A DNA stretch of 60,395 nucleotides from an uncultured bacterium (GCA_947073545.1 CAMTMP010000027.1:1-60395); one strand, 5' to 3'. Positions 9,546 through 19,729 are shown, counted from the stretch's first letter. Notes: generated from the letters alone by a model not told the origin. Translations and numbers: made by a program.

Positions 9546-10670
9546 TTACTTCCCAAAATACCCTGCCACGGTCTTCAAATGCTCCATCACAGGCAGATGC
9601 TGCGGACAGACGTTCTCGCATTGGCCGCAGCCGATACAGTCGCCGGCCTTCCCGAAGGTGCCCGTCAGCCGATCGTAATACCCTCCCTGAGGCGTCCAGC
9701 CCTTTCCTTCCGCTTCCTGCATCTCCGTATTGTAGAGAGAGAAATATTTCGGAATCGCGATCTTCTTCGGACAGCCGTCCATACAGTAAGAACAGCCTGT
9801 GCAGGGAATCGCAATATTGCCGTTAATTATGGCAGCCGCCCGATACACCATGCGCTTCTCCTCCTCCGTGAGAGGCTTGAAATCACTCATATAGCTGATG
9901 TTATCCAAAAGCTGCTCCATATTGCTCATGCCGCTTAGCACCATCTTTACATTGTCCAGACTGGCCGCAAAGCGGATGGCCCATGAGGGAACCGACATAT
10001 GCGGGTCATAGTTTTTAAACATCTCCGTCACGGCGTCCGGCACCTGCGCCAGCGTGCCGCCCTTAACCGGCTCCATCACCCAGACCGGCACACCGTGCTT
10101 GGTCGCCACCTCATAACAGAGCTTTGACTGGATCGCGCTGCTCTCCCAATCCAGATAGTTGAGCTGGAGCTGCACAAACTCCATCTCCGGGTGCTCCGTC
10201 AGCACCTGATCCAGAAATTCCGCATTGTCGTGGAAGGAAAATCCCATATGTTTAACAAACCCCTGTTTCTTCTTCTCCGCCAGCCAATTGAAGCAGTCAA
10301 GCTCCGTATAAATCTTATAGTGGCCAAAGCCAATATCGTGAAGCAAATAGTAGTCAAAAAACGTAACACCCGTTTTTTCAAGCTGTGCCTCAAAGATCTT
10401 ATCCCTGTCCTCTTTCGTCCTGATAAAGCTCGCATGCAGCTTTGTCGCCAGCGTATAGCTGTCCCTCGGATATCTGTCCACCAGACATTCCTTCGCCGCC
10501 TCCTCGCTCTTAAACCCGCAGTACATCCACGCCGTATCGAAATAGGTAAAACCCCTCTCTAAAAAAATGTCCACCATCTTCTTCGTCGTTTCCATATCAA
10601 TACTTGTCGCGTCGTTCGGATTATGTAACGGCAGACGCATGAGTCCGAATCCTAATTTTTTCATTTCCAT
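9546..10670 (-). CDS. Aldo/keto reductase with C-terminal 2[4Fe-4S] ferredoxin domain
   Basis: About 374 residues. The N-terminal TIM barrel is an aldo/keto reductase ([19 protein letters not shown] with the catalytic Tyr, and HMGFSFH). The C-terminus carries two ferredoxin-like clusters, [12 protein letters not shown] at about residue 292 and [12 protein letters not shown] at about 347. This two-part architecture is common in anaerobic Clostridia and is thought to link substrate reduction to Fe-S electron carriers. The start at 10670 is chosen because AAGGAG lies six bases before it; a further ATG lies two codons upstream. Confidence 0.92.
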   Translation of the reverse strand: MEMKKLGFGLMRLPLHNPNDATSIDMETTKKMVDIFLERGFTYFDTAWMYCGFKSEEAAKECLVDRYPRDSYTLATKLHASFIRTKEDRDKIFEAQLEKTGVTFFDYYLLHDIGFGHYKIYTELDCFNWLAEKKKQGFVKHMGFSFHDNAEFLDQVLTEHPEMEFVQLQLNYLDWESSAIQSKLCYEVATKHGVPVWVMEPVKGGTLAQVPDAVTEMFKNYDPHMSVPSWAIRFAASLDNVKMVLSGMSNMEQLLDNISYMSDFKPLTEEEKRMVYRAAAIINGNIAIPCTGCSYCMDGCPKKIAIPKYFSLYNTEMQEAEGKGWTPQGGYYDRLTGTFGKAGDCIGCGQCENVCPQHLPVMEHLKTVAGYFGK

Positions 10671-10696
10671 ACGCATCTCCTTTTTCTTTCCTCTCT

Positions 10697-10795
10697 ACTA
10701 TATTTAGGTAACTGCGAAACGCTTCTCTAAGGTTGCTCCAATATGCACAATGGTCACAAAACCCTCACTGCGTTTCGCACCTAACCTAACGCCAC
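10697..10795. repeat. Intergenic inverted repeat, TAGGTAACTGCGA family
   Basis: The gap between the reductase and the ZIP transporter holds TAGGTAACTGCGAAACGC near 10705-10722 and its near reverse complement, TGCGTTTCGCACCTAACC, near 10770-10788. The left arm matches the dispersed motif at 1-190 and 5967. The element could be a small MITE-like repeat or a structured leader or terminator. It slightly overlaps the end of the ZIP gene. Confidence 0.45.
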
Positions 10796-11554
10796 ATCTA
10801 AAATCATCATAATGACAAACCCGATGGCCACGCCCACGGTGCCGATATTGCTGTGTGCACCGGCCTGCGCCTCGGGAATCAGCTCCTCCACCACCACATA
10901 GATCATCGCTCCGGCCGCAAAAGCCAAAAATACAGGCAGTGCCGAGACGATCTGCTCCGCCAGCACAATCGTGACAAGCGCGCCGACGGGTTCCACAATA
11001 CCGGACAGCGCCCCGTACCAAAAAGCCCTCCCTTTGGAAACGCCCTCACTGCGAAGGGGCATGGAGATAATCGCACCCTCCGGGAAATTCTGAATGGCGA
11101 TGCCCACCGCAAGGGCAAATGCCCCCGCCATGGTAATGCCCGCGTCACCGATCATAGCCCCCGCGAAAGTTACGCCCACGGACATGCCTTCCGGAATGTT
11201 ATGCAGCGTCACCGCAAGGACAAGCATGGTCGTTTTTTTTAACGATGCTTCCACGCCCTCCGGCTCCGCACTCTCCATATGCAGATGCGGAATCAGACTG
11301 TCCAGCACGAGAAGAAACGCCATGCCGCCTAAAAAGCCTCCGGCTGCCGGAACCCATGCGACCTGTCCCTGCTCCCCCGCCATGTCGATGGCCGGGATCA
11401 GCAGCGACCACACCGAGGCAGCGATCATCACCCCTGAAGCGAATCCGAGAAGAAGCCTCTCTATCTCCTTATGCATCCCTCTCATAAAAAATACCATGGC
11501 TGACCCGAGAGTCGTTCCCGCAAAGGGTATCAGTAGTCCCGCAAGCAACTGCAT
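10781..11554 (-). CDS. ZIP family metal transporter
   Basis: A 257-residue metal permease of the ZIP/ZupT type, with about eight hydrophobic helices. The metal-site helices are visible as TLHNIPEGMSVGV and GIAIQNFPEGAII, and a metal-binding HLHMESAEPEG loop lies between them. It would import Zn2+ or related divalent ions across the cell membrane. The next gene upstream on the same strand, the giant CAP/Ig-like protein, ends 17 bp before its start. Confidence 0.9.
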   Translation of the reverse strand: MQLLAGLLIPFAGTTLGSAMVFFMRGMHKEIERLLLGFASGVMIAASVWSLLIPAIDMAGEQGQVAWVPAAGGFLGGMAFLLVLDSLIPHLHMESAEPEGVEASLKKTTMLVLAVTLHNIPEGMSVGVTFAGAMIGDAGITMAGAFALAVGIAIQNFPEGAIISMPLRSEGVSKGRAFWYGALSGIVEPVGALVTIVLAEQIVSALPVFLAFAAGAMIYVVVEELIPEAQAGAHSNIGTVGVAIGFVIMMILDVALG

Positions 11555-11571
11555 AATCCGTCTGTCCTTCC

Positions 11572-14500
11572 TTATTTCACCTTTATTTTACACCTGACGG
11601 TGACAGGTTTCACATTATCCGCCTGCTCCGCAAAGAAAACCTGAAACTTCAAGGAATAGGTTCTGCCTTTAACGGCGCGTCCCGTGTCCCTCATGGTAAG
11701 CGTCCCCTTCCCATCCTTATTATATACATAAGTAAAGGCATCTGTGTTTCCGCAAAGGATCACACGCTCTATCTCCGGCGCAGATGCACCCTTCAAGACT
11801 GCGTCCATATCGATCTCCACGGAATTGTAGGAGCCGCTGTACATAAGGGCAGTTTTCGGAAAAGCGGTTACCTTCGCGTTTCCCTGCTTCACCTTGAACT
11901 TCACGACAGGCGCTGCAATCTCCTGCGTCTCTCCGTTAACATTTCTCAGTGTAAGAAACGGCGTAACCGAATACTGATATTTCGTAACAAGCGTTTCGTT
12001 TTTCCTTGCCCGAAGTTCGATTGTCCCTCCGTCTTCACTCCATTCCGCCCGGAACAGATGCGCGTCCCTGCCTGTCAATTTCACCTCCCGATTTTCAGGA
12101 ATGAAAAATGTACCGCCAACCGCCTTTAAGGAGGGCGTCAGCGTCATAAAACTTCCCTCCCTGTCAAGTGCGTCGATGCTCCCCTTCGCCGTCAGCTTCA
12201 CCGCCTTTGCCGGATCGGTGTTCACCACCTTCAGGGTCAGCGGCGTTCTCCAGATTTTTCCGTCTTTTGCCGCCTGCACAATGTATTTGTAGGAGCCGGA
12301 CTCCACCGACTTATTGTTCAGCCGGACAAAAACCTGTGCGTCCTGCACGGCAAAGACAACCTGGCTGTTCTGCACCAGTGTCTTTGCCTTTGCATCTTTC
12401 GGGTCACAGTAAACGCTCACCCTGATGCCCTGATCGGCGCTGATCCTGCCTCCGTCCTTCCATTTCACCCCGGTGGAAGCTGCGTCGTATCCTCTGTATG
12501 CCGCATCCGCGTTGAGCTGTAAGGTTTTGTTTTCCAGCGCAATGGCAGGCTGTCCCATATTCACTTTGATCCGAAGCGTATAAGTGATTTTCTCGTTTCT
12601 GGCCCAGTTTTCGGTATCGCTTAAGAGAATCTGCATTTGAAAGCTGTCCGTCTGATTCAGGTTTTCTCCGGTCAGGAGAAGCCCTCCCTTTTCCCGGTCT
12701 ACCTCCACCCTATAATTTCCTTTGGCTGTCCCGCTTCTCTTCTCTACGTTCACCGAATCCCAGAAAATAGCCCCCGGATTCTTTATGCCGATCCACATTT
12801 GCCGGATGCCGTCCTTCGGATACAATATCACCTTGTCGGTATCCCAGGTAATCTTAGGCGTCTTCTTCTCCACGGCTGCCGTAAAGGACGTGGTGTACGA
12901 CCCCTGCCAGCCTGAAAAGAAGAGCTGCAGCTTTCCCTTTTTGACGCTTTTTAACGTCGCGCCGTTCTCCGCCTTAATATAATAACACCCGTCTCTTTTT
13001 TCTATGCTGTAATCGGCTAACCCCGTACATTCCAGTCTTGTCAATATCTCGTCCGTCTCGATCCGCAGCAGACTCTCCTCATTCCTATAGAAAAGATTCA
13101 GCTTCCGCTCCTGCCTGACCTTATAGACCGGATTCTTCGACACCACTTTGACCGTAAGCGGCAGATTATAAGTCGTCCCTCCCGCTGCGGCGCGGATGTT
13201 CACCTTATAGGTTCCCGTCTTCGTGTCGCTTTTTGCCTTTATGAGATAACTGTCCGCAAGTGTTCCTTTTATCAGCGTAAACTTCTTGCTCTTTTCATCG
13301 GTCCCCATGGCAGCGGATATGATTTCATATTCTTCCCCCTCCGGGCTTTTGGCCGGATAAAGGGATATCCCCACGCCTGTGGTCTGCCTGAGGTTCAGTA
13401 TAACGCTCTCGTCGCTCAGACCGGGCTGCGCGTCTCCCACGACCAGACGGATTGTCCGTGACGTCTTCCCGGCGTCGTTTCCGGTCAGTGTAATCTCCGC
13501 CGTGCCCGCCGCCTTGACAGTCAGGGAAACGGTAAAGCCATCCGCCGCAGCAGCCGTCGATTTCACCGCCACCACTTTCGCGTTGCCGCTCTTCGCCGTC
13601 ACCCTTGTGGCCCCCGGCAGGGTCAGTATAATTTTGCTGTCGTTTTCTGTCTGAAAATCGGAGAGCAGCCCTGTGTACGTTTCAATCGCCCGTTCTTTGC
13701 CGTCGTCCGAAGCGTCCACACGGGTAAAGTGCTCCACACTCTTTACCGTCACTGTGCCTTCCGCCTCTTTTACCGTAATCTTCACACTGGCGTCATAGGT
13801 TTTTGCGCCAAGTTTTAGGCTGGCCCTCACCGTGGCGCTGCCCACACTTTTGGCCGTAAGTTTCGCGCCGTCCGCCGTGCGCTCCACGGAAACCACATCC
13901 GGATTGTTGTTGCTCCATGTGGTCATCCCGTCTATTTCCCGCAGAATTTCCTCTTTCTGTTTCCGGAACCAGGCATTCGTTTTAATATCACTGTTATTCT
14001 CGATCTGTTCCAACGCTTCCGCAAACGAATAGTTTACATAACACTCGGCATTCTGTCTGATGGCAAGCGCGGCATTCTCTATTTCTTTTCCCGCCTCCGT
14101 CCGCATACCGATGGAAATGCTTTCCACTGTCAGGAAATACACTTCCAGAAGCCGCTCCGCGGGCGCAATATTGCCTCCCGCATCCGCAGGCCGGTACAGC
14201 GCAGCAAATTTTTTCGTCTTTCCCCCTGTAAACTGTGTCAGCGCCGTGTCCGGCTCCTTCCAGCTCCAGCCTTCCGGCAACGCCACATCCCGCAGAACAG
14301 TCTGTATATTGGTCAGGGCAACCGGCCGGGGTATGCTTCCCTCCTCCGGCTCAGCTTCCGCCCGCACCGTCACTGTGCAGGACGTCTCCGCCGTCTTTCC
14401 GTCACTGTCCGCCACCGGATTTCCTTCCTCGTTTACAATCACGGCAGAAATCTGCGTTTCACCTGCGCCAACCGCAGTCACGGTAACCGTATTTCCGCTG

Positions 14501-16941
14501 ATTGTCTCCGCCAATGTGCCCGGTTCTGTCCCCGCACCTGATCCTTCTTCTGTGTCCGCCCCTTCTTTCACGCCCGGCACATCATCCACCGTAAACGCTG
14601 CAACCGCCGGGTCGCCGGATGTCCATTTCACGTAACTCTGTCCCCGGTTCACCCACTTGCTGTCCGACGGCGAAAAGTATAGCCGGAACTGCCTGCTTTC
14701 CCTCTGCGGATTCCCGTCCGCATCGTTCTTTATGGTAAGCGTGCAGTCCTTCTCCCGCAGTTCCATCTGCGGCAGCTTGGAATCTTCCACCTTCACCACA
14801 CATTTCAGCACGGCCAGCCCGTCGTCCACATCTGCCCAGACCAGCGTCTCCCCCACAGCCAGAGGCGTGACGGTGCCGTCCTGATCCACCACGGCCACGC
14901 TCTCGTTTTCACTGATCCATCTGATCGGGTCTGTTGCCGGTCCACCTTTCCAGAGCGTATCTCCGGCTAACTCTCCGTCCATAACGGTGAGTCGTCCCGA
15001 TCCGGAATTCATGGTCAGGTCAAAGGACAGCTTGTATGTTTTTGTCTCCTCGTCAAAGGAAAATCCCACCGCATCCGACTGCAGGGAATAATTCGACACT
15101 TTGACGGTACATACCCCCTGTACGCCGTTCGTCGCCGTGGCGGAAATTTCCGTCGTACCCACGCCCACAGCCACAACTCTGCCGTTATCGTCCACCGTGG
15201 CAACCGACTCGTCCTTGCTCTTCCAGACCAGCGTCTTATCCCGCGCATTTCCGGGATTCACCGTGGCGGTCAGCATATCCTCCTGTTTCCCCTCCACGCC
15301 TTTGAGCAAATGGAGTGTATCCTTATTTAAGGTGATCTCCGACACCTCAGCCGGTTCCTCCGTCAGAGAAAAGAAATCCACGTTATAACTGATTGTCGTT
15401 TCCTTTCCGTCCTTCAGCTTAATGCCACTGACCGTCACCTGAAACCGGGAATTTTTATCATATTTTACGTTATTGGGACGGAAAATAATGCAGTTTGGCA
15501 TCCCATAGTATTCGATATTTACCTTAAAAATTCCGGTCGCCTTAGAGCCCGAGAATGTCCAGCTTTTCTTGTTGGTAATATCCTTAAGCGTCACATTCAC
15601 ATCCTGAAAGCTCGCCTTTCCGTAATCGCTGCCAAGACTCAGCGTCCATGGCGTCCCAGAGCCGTTCATCAGCTCGATTGGCATGTTCTGCGCAGGCCAC
15701 GCCACATAATCCGTGATCCCGCTGCCCTTGCTGTCAAAGGCGTACATGGCCGAGTAGGAACCCACCGCACCAAAGCCCGTCTGTGTCATGGCGGGGTTTA
15801 AAACCCATCGCCTATGCCCCATCCGTTCAGCATTGGAGGCATCCCCATCGTACATCCATCCATTCATCAGAGTCTTTGCGATATTGCCATATCCGGCCGC
15901 AAGATTCCCTTTGGCACACCCCTCTTGTCCCTTCTCATAAAGGTCTGCCGGGAATCCGTCCGGCTTCGTCGGTTTATGATCCAGCTTGCCGTTGACACGG
16001 TTTAACAGCGCACCCGCCTGGGCCTTCTCCGTATAGTCCTCGCTCAGCGTCACATCTGCCGGAACACCCGCCACATAACGGATAAAATTCAAAAGATTCA
16101 GCGCGTTTTCCAGACTTTCATCCGAAAGATGCCCCGCCTTGTAGGGATCTTTGACAGAAGGCTCCGCACTGTAACCGTTTGACACATCTAAACTCCAGGG
16201 ATACGCCTTGTAGCGGTCAATGATCTCCCCCACATCCGGCGTCCGGTGTCTGTTATCCCCCGCCATGGGGGATATCCCGTCAACGGAATAAGCCGCATAA
16301 CCGGACGCTGCCTCCGTCAAAAGGGGCGCTTCGCCAAGTGTCGGTTCGCCATTCCAGTCCTCCGGAACCTGCTCCCTTTCATACCCTGTCGTATTTACGG
16401 AAACCGTATTCTCCGACACCGTCGGCTCCGCCGCGGAAATGTCCTCTTTCTCTTCCCCGTCAGGCGTCTCCGGCTTTTCGGGTATCGTGTTTTCACCCAC
16501 CCCGGGTGTTTCCTGATCTTCCGGCGAAGGATTTTCTCCCTCCTCCGGCTTCTCCGATTCCTCCGGTGCTGGCAGTTCTTCCTCTCCGGGCGTCTCCGGC
16601 GCCGGTTTTTCGCCTCCCTCCGGCATTTCCGATTCCTCCGGTGCTGGCGGCTCTTCCTCTCCGGGCGTCTTCGACTCCTCCGGTGCGGACGGCTCTTCCT
16701 CTCCGGATGTTTCCGACTTCCCCGGTACAGGATTCTCTCCCGTCCCGGATGTTTCCGGCCCCTTTGACGCGGGGTTTTGTCCACCCTCCGGCTCTTCCGG
16801 CGCGGCGACAGCCATATTTTCCAATCCCGTCTCCGGCGCCGCATACACGTTCCCCAGCATTCCTTCCGCCCACAACACCGCCGCCAGCAGAATCGGCAGC
16901 GTTCTTTTCCATTTTCTTCTATTTCCTGTTCTCTGCATCAT
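11572..16941 (-). CDS. Giant secreted CAP-domain protein with bacterial Ig-like (Big2) domains
   Basis: A secreted protein of about 1,789 residues. It begins with a basic region and a hydrophobic signal peptide ending near VYAAPE. A Pro/Glu/Gly-rich repetitive stalk follows to about residue 185. A CAP/SCP-like domain lies at about 270-420 (LNLLNFIRYVAG, MGHRRWVLNPAMTQTGFGAVG). The remainder is a series of Ig-like modules, including a clear Big2 domain (ITLNKDTLHLLKG, WKSKDESVATVD, GVGTTEISA). No LPXTG or choline-binding repeats end the protein. The start overlaps the MmcQ/YjbR gene; ATG codons at 16941 and 16938 are both possible. It may be a cell-envelope adhesin or matrix protein; its ligand is unknown. 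Confidence 0.8.
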   Translation of the reverse strand: MMQRTGNRRKWKRTLPILLAAVLWAEGMLGNVYAAPETGLENMAVAAPEEPEGGQNPASKGPETSGTGENPVPGKSETSGEEEPSAPEESKTPGEEEPPAPEESEMPEGGEKPAPETPGEEELPAPEESEKPEEGENPSPEDQETPGVGENTIPEKPETPDGEEKEDISAAEPTVSENTVSVNTTGYEREQVPEDWNGEPTLGEAPLLTEAASGYAAYSVDGISPMAGDNRHRTPDVGEIIDRYKAYPWSLDVSNGYSAEPSVKDPYKAGHLSDESLENALNLLNFIRYVAGVPADVTLSEDYTEKAQAGALLNRVNGKLDHKPTKPDGFPADLYEKGQEGCAKGNLAAGYGNIAKTLMNGWMYDGDASNAERMGHRRWVLNPAMTQTGFGAVGSYSAMYAFDSKGSGITDYVAWPAQNMPIELMNGSGTPWTLSLGSDYGKASFQDVNVTLKDITNKKSWTFSGSKATGIFKVNIEYYGMPNCIIFRPNNVKYDKNSRFQVTVSGIKLKDGKETTISYNVDFFSLTEEPAEVSEITLNKDTLHLLKGVEGKQEDMLTATVNPGNARDKTLVWKSKDESVATVDDNGRVVAVGVGTTEISATATNGVQGVCTVKVSNYSLQSDAVGFSFDEETKTYKLSFDLTMNSGSGRLTVMDGELAGDTLWKGGPATDPIRWISENESVAVVDQDGTVTPLAVGETLVWADVDDGLAVLKCVVKVEDSKLPQMELREKDCTLTIKNDADGNPQRESRQFRLYFSPSDSKWVNRGQSYVKWTSGDPAVAAFTVDDVPGVKEGADTEEGSGAGTEPGTLAETISGNTVTVTAVGAGETQISAVIVNEEGNPVADSDGKTAETSCTVTVRAEAEPEEGSIPRPVALTNIQTVLRDVALPEGWSWKEPDTALTQFTGGKTKKFAALYRPADAGGNIAPAERLLEVYFLTVESISIGMRTEAGKEIENAALAIRQNAECYVNYSFAEALEQIENNSDIKTNAWFRKQKEEILREIDGMTTWSNNNPDVVSVERTADGAKLTAKSVGSATVRASLKLGAKTYDASVKITVKEAEGTVTVKSVEHFTRVDASDDGKERAIETYTGLLSDFQTENDSKIILTLPGATRVTAKSGNAKVVAVKSTAAAADGFTVSLTVKAAGTAEITLTGNDAGKTSRTIRLVVGDAQPGLSDESVILNLRQTTGVGISLYPAKSPEGEEYEIISAAMGTDEKSKKFTLIKGTLADSYLIKAKSDTKTGTYKVNIRAAAGGTTYNLPLTVKVVSKNPVYKVRQERKLNLFYRNEESLLRIETDEILTRLECTGLADYSIEKRDGCYYIKAENGATLKSVKKGKLQLFFSGWQGSYTTSFTAAVEKKTPKITWDTDKVILYPKDGIRQMWIGIKNPGAIFWDSVNVEKRSGTAKGNYRVEVDREKGGLLLTGENLNQTDSFQMQILLSDTENWARNEKITYTLRIKVNMGQPAIALENKTLQLNADAAYRGYDAASTGVKWKDGGRISADQGIRVSVYCDPKDAKAKTLVQNSQVVFAVQDAQVFVRLNNKSVESGSYKYIVQAAKDGKIWRTPLTLKVVNTDPAKAVKLTAKGSIDALDREGSFMTLTPSLKAVGGTFFIPENREVKLTGRDAHLFRAEWSEDGGTIELRARKNETLVTKYQYSVTPFLTLRNVNGETQEIAAPVVKFKVKQGNAKVTAFPKTALMYSGSYNSVEIDMDAVLKGASAPEIERVILCGNTDAFTYVYNKDGKGTLTMRDTGRAVKGRTYSLKFQVFFAEQADNVKPVTVRCKIKVK

Positions 16942-17293
16942 CAACACGCGTTCCTCTTCTTTTTCCTCCGGTCACCAGATCATAGCTCTCCGCAATCATA
17001 CGCCTGATGTCCTCATCGGGTATCGTACCGTCTAAAACCACCGTATTCCAATGTTCCTTATTCTGATGATAGCCCGGCAGCACGGACGCATAAGTCTGCC
17101 GCCAGAAATCACGCCACACCGGATCCACCTTGATATTGATCCGCATGGAACCCTGATATTCATAAGTCCATAAAAATGCTTTTTTATTCCCGCCGCATCT
17201 CACCAGCACCCAATTGGTATCGTGAAACGGCATGTCCTGATAGACGTCTGGAAACGTCATGCCATATTGCAGCGCCTCTTCTCTTGTCGTCAT
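16919..17293 (-). CDS. MmcQ/YjbR family protein
   Basis: A 124-residue single-domain protein of the MmcQ/YjbR (CyaY-like fold) family. WVLVRCGGNKKAFLWTY and HWNTVVLDGTIPDE are family landmarks. Its biochemical role is unproven; members are often annotated as DNA-binding. A GGAGGAAG site precedes the ATG. Its last 23 bases overlap the start of the giant CAP/Ig-like gene, implying translational coupling. Confidence 0.85.
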   Translation of the reverse strand: MTTREEALQYGMTFPDVYQDMPFHDTNWVLVRCGGNKKAFLWTYEYQGSMRINIKVDPVWRDFWRQTYASVLPGYHQNKEHWNTVVLDGTIPDEDIRRMIAESYDLVTGGKRRGTRVDDAENRK

Positions 17294-17465
17294 AGTTGCT
17301 TTTCAAACTTCCTCCCGTCGAGGTATGATTTTGGACTTCCGCCCCAGTGTTTCAAGTATACCACTTACACAGCCGCATTTTCAACGGTTTTTCCCCGGAC
17401 ACCTTCCGCCAAAATATCTCAGGTTCATTTGGTCACACAATTCCTGCACCATTCTCAAAATCAGC

Positions 17466-17495
17466 TTTACCGTCACACTTTGTCTGTAGTATAGT
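17466..17495 (+). promoter_or_regulatory. Putative sigma-A promoter for glnA
   Basis: TTTACC (17466-17471) and TATAGT (17490-17495) are separated by 18 bases, about 77 bp before the glutamine synthetase start. An imperfect dyad, GTATAGTGTAGTTATAC, overlaps the -10 region and could be a repressor site. The rest of the 17294-17572 gap shows no gene. Confidence 0.45.
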
Positions 17496-17572
17496 GTAGT
17501 TATACATACAATTCAGGCTTGTGCCGTTTCCCAGGGGCACGCTGCTGAATAAGCAAAGAGAGGGATATGTTT

Positions 17573-19000
17573 ATGGACAAAAGTGCAGAAATCAGAAAAC
17601 TGTGTCAGGAGAAGGAGATCCGCATGATCGACTTCAAAATGACCGACATTGACGGACGTTGGCGTCATATTACCATACCGGTGGAGCGGTTCGACGAAAA
17701 CGTCTTCGTCTACGGGATCGGCTTCGACGGTTCCAATTACGGGTACGCGCCCGTTGAGAAGAGCGACATGGTCTTCCTGCCGGACCCCGATACCGCTTAC
17801 GTAGATCCTTTCGCGGATGTGCCCACGCTGACCATGTGCGGCAACGTCTGTGTCATCGGAAAAGGCGAGAACACCCCCTTTGACCAGTATCCGAAAAACG
17901 TGACCCTGCGGGCCATGGATTACATGAAAAAGACCGGCGTGGCAGATGAAATGGTGATCGGACCCGAGTTTGAATTTTATCTGTTTGACTCCGCACGCTA
18001 CGAAGTGTCGCAAAAGCAGTGCGCCTATCAGATCGACACCAGACAGGCCGACTGGAACTGCCGGCTGGATACTCCCGGCAACAACGGCTACGAAGTAACC
18101 CACGGCGGCTACCACATCGCCGCGCCCCAGGATGCGGGCTATGATCTGCGCAGCCGCATCTGTATGGAAATGGAAGATTGGGGCATCAAAGTCAAATACC
18201 ATCATCACGAGGTGGGCGGCCCCGGCCAGATGGAGATCGAAGTGGAACTTGCCGATATGCCCATCATGGCCGACAATACCATGATTATCAAATATATCAT
18301 CAAAAACATGGCTGCCAGAGAAGGCAAGACGGCCACCTTCCTGCCCAAACCCATCTATAAAGAAGCGGGCAGCGGCCTCCATGTACATATGCTGCTTAAG
18401 AAGGACGGCACTCCCGTCTTCTACGACGAGAACGGCTACTCCGGCTTAAGCCAGACTGCCCACTATTTTATCGGTGGCCTGCTCTCCCACATCGCGTCGC
18501 TGTGCGCCTTCACCAACCCTTCCACCAACTCTTTCAAGCGGCTGGTACCCGGATATGAGGCTCCCGTGACCGTCGGCTACGCCACCTCCAACCGCAGCGC
18601 GGTGATCCGTATTCCCGCCTACGCGAAGTCCCCGGAGGCCAAGCGTTTCGAGCTGAGAAACCCGGACGCCACCGCCAATCCCTACTACGCTTACGCGGCG
18701 ATTCTGATGGCGGGCTTGGACGGCATCGAGAAGAAGATCGATCCCGCGGCGAACGGCTGGGGGCCTTACGACTTTAACCTCTACACCCTCTCCGCCGAGG
18801 AACAGAAAAAAATCAAGGGACTTCCCAAATCGCTGGAGGAAGCGCTGGACGCTCTGGAAAAGGATCACGACTATCTGACAAAGGACGGTGTCTTCCCGGA
18901 GCGGCTGATCGACGTGTGGATTGCAAGAAAGCGCGCTGAGGCGAAGGAAGCCGGACAGATTCCCACGCCTGCGGAGTTTATGATGTATTATGATCTCTAA
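17573..19000 (+). CDS. glnA: Glutamine synthetase, type I-like
   Basis: About 475 residues; makes glutamine from glutamate, ammonia and ATP. GS landmarks are present in order: the beta-grasp DGSNYGYAPVEKSDM, GPEFEFYLFD, HHEVGGPGQMEIEVELADM, GSGLHVHM, the NRSAVIRIP ATP-site segment, and the RFELRNPDATANPYYAYA substrate region. The ATG at 17573 is preferred because GAGAGGG lies eight bases upstream; an ATG two codons earlier is too close to it. It is monocistronic and ends at a strong terminator. Confidence 0.93.
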   Translation: MDKSAEIRKLCQEKEIRMIDFKMTDIDGRWRHITIPVERFDENVFVYGIGFDGSNYGYAPVEKSDMVFLPDPDTAYVDPFADVPTLTMCGNVCVIGKGENTPFDQYPKNVTLRAMDYMKKTGVADEMVIGPEFEFYLFDSARYEVSQKQCAYQIDTRQADWNCRLDTPGNNGYEVTHGGYHIAAPQDAGYDLRSRICMEMEDWGIKVKYHHHEVGGPGQMEIEVELADMPIMADNTMIIKYIIKNMAAREGKTATFLPKPIYKEAGSGLHVHMLLKKDGTPVFYDENGYSGLSQTAHYFIGGLLSHIASLCAFTNPSTNSFKRLVPGYEAPVTVGYATSNRSAVIRIPAYAKSPEAKRFELRNPDATANPYYAYAAILMAGLDGIEKKIDPAANGWGPYDFNLYTLSAEEQKKIKGLPKSLEEALDALEKDHDYLTKDGVFPERLIDVWIARKRAEAKEAGQIPTPAEFMMYYDL

Positions 19001-19037
19001 TCGGAATGATCTCTAAGAGTGTTCACGGACTTGGCAC

Positions 19038-19064
19038 GGGGCGGGTTTCCCGCCCCTGTTTTTT
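19038..19064 (+). terminator. Rho-independent terminator after glnA
   Basis: GGGGCGGG (19038-19045), loop TTT, and CCCGCCCC (19049-19056) form a perfect 8-bp GC stem followed by TGTTTTTT. It sits 37 bp after the glutamine synthetase stop and just before the YdeI-like gene, whose ribosome site is at about 19069. Confidence 0.9.
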
Positions 19065-19081
19065 CACAGGAGGACTATATC

Positions 19082-19642
19082 ATGAGCGATATCCTGACAT
19101 TTTCCACCAGAGAAGATTTCAGAAACTGGCTTTCCGGCAACTGCCTCTCAGAAGACGGCGTCTGGCTTTTATTCGGCAAGGCAGGCGGGCCGAAAACCTT
19201 AAAAGCCGGGGAAGCCCTTGAAGAGGCTCTCTGCTTCGGCTGGATCGACGGCCAGATGCAGAGCATCGACGAGAAAAGCTACAAAAAATATTTTTCCATG
19301 CGCAGGAAAAACAGCAAGTGGTCGGAGAAAAACAAGGCTCTGGCCAAAGAGCTGGAAGCGCGGGGCATCATGACAGACCACGGCAGAAAGAAAATAGAGG
19401 AAGCCAAACAAAACGGCCAGTGGGACAAGCCAAAACCCGCGGCGGTCACGGAGGAGCAGATTGAAATGCTCTCCGCCCTGTTAAAAGAGTACGAGCCTGC
19501 CTACACGAATTTTCAGGCAATGTCCCCTTCCGTGAAGAAAACATACATGAAAGCCTATCTCGACGCAAAGACAGACGCCGGGCGCGAAAAACGGATCGCA
19601 TGGATGGTGGATCGGCTGAACCGGAATCTGAAGCCGATGTAG
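19082..19642 (+). CDS. YdeI/OmpD-associated family protein
   Basis: A soluble protein of 186 residues in the YdeI/OmpD-associated (COG4430) family. Landmarks are FRNWLSGNCLSEDGVWLLF, the EALCFGWIDGQMQSIDE core, and the basic C-terminal AGREKRIAWMVDRL. Some relatives are linked to resistance to cationic peptides, but the activity is undefined. AGGAGG lies eight bases before the ATG at 19082; an upstream frame to 19019 lacks a ribosome site and crosses the terminator, so it was not used. Confidence 0.85.
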   Translation: MSDILTFSTREDFRNWLSGNCLSEDGVWLLFGKAGGPKTLKAGEALEEALCFGWIDGQMQSIDEKSYKKYFSMRRKNSKWSEKNKALAKELEARGIMTDHGRKKIEEAKQNGQWDKPKPAAVTEEQIEMLSALLKEYEPAYTNFQAMSPSVKKTYMKAYLDAKTDAGREKRIAWMVDRLNRNLKPM

Positions 19643-19729
19643 TGGTTTTGTGCGTCTTATTATCACCAGTGTAATGTTTCTTTTATAGCATCTTAAAAAA
19701 TTGTTTTTATATCAAAGAGGAACAAAATA

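Noticed and set aside
16246..16985. Plus-strand frames rich in Pro, Arg and Leu opposite the CAP/Ig protein
   Set aside because: They arise from the repetitive Pro/Glu stalk on the minus strand and carry no ribosome site or domain.
17513..18388. 291-codon open frame opposite glutamine synthetase
   Set aside because: Shadow of a strongly biased gene on the other strand. The GS motifs prove the plus frame is coding.
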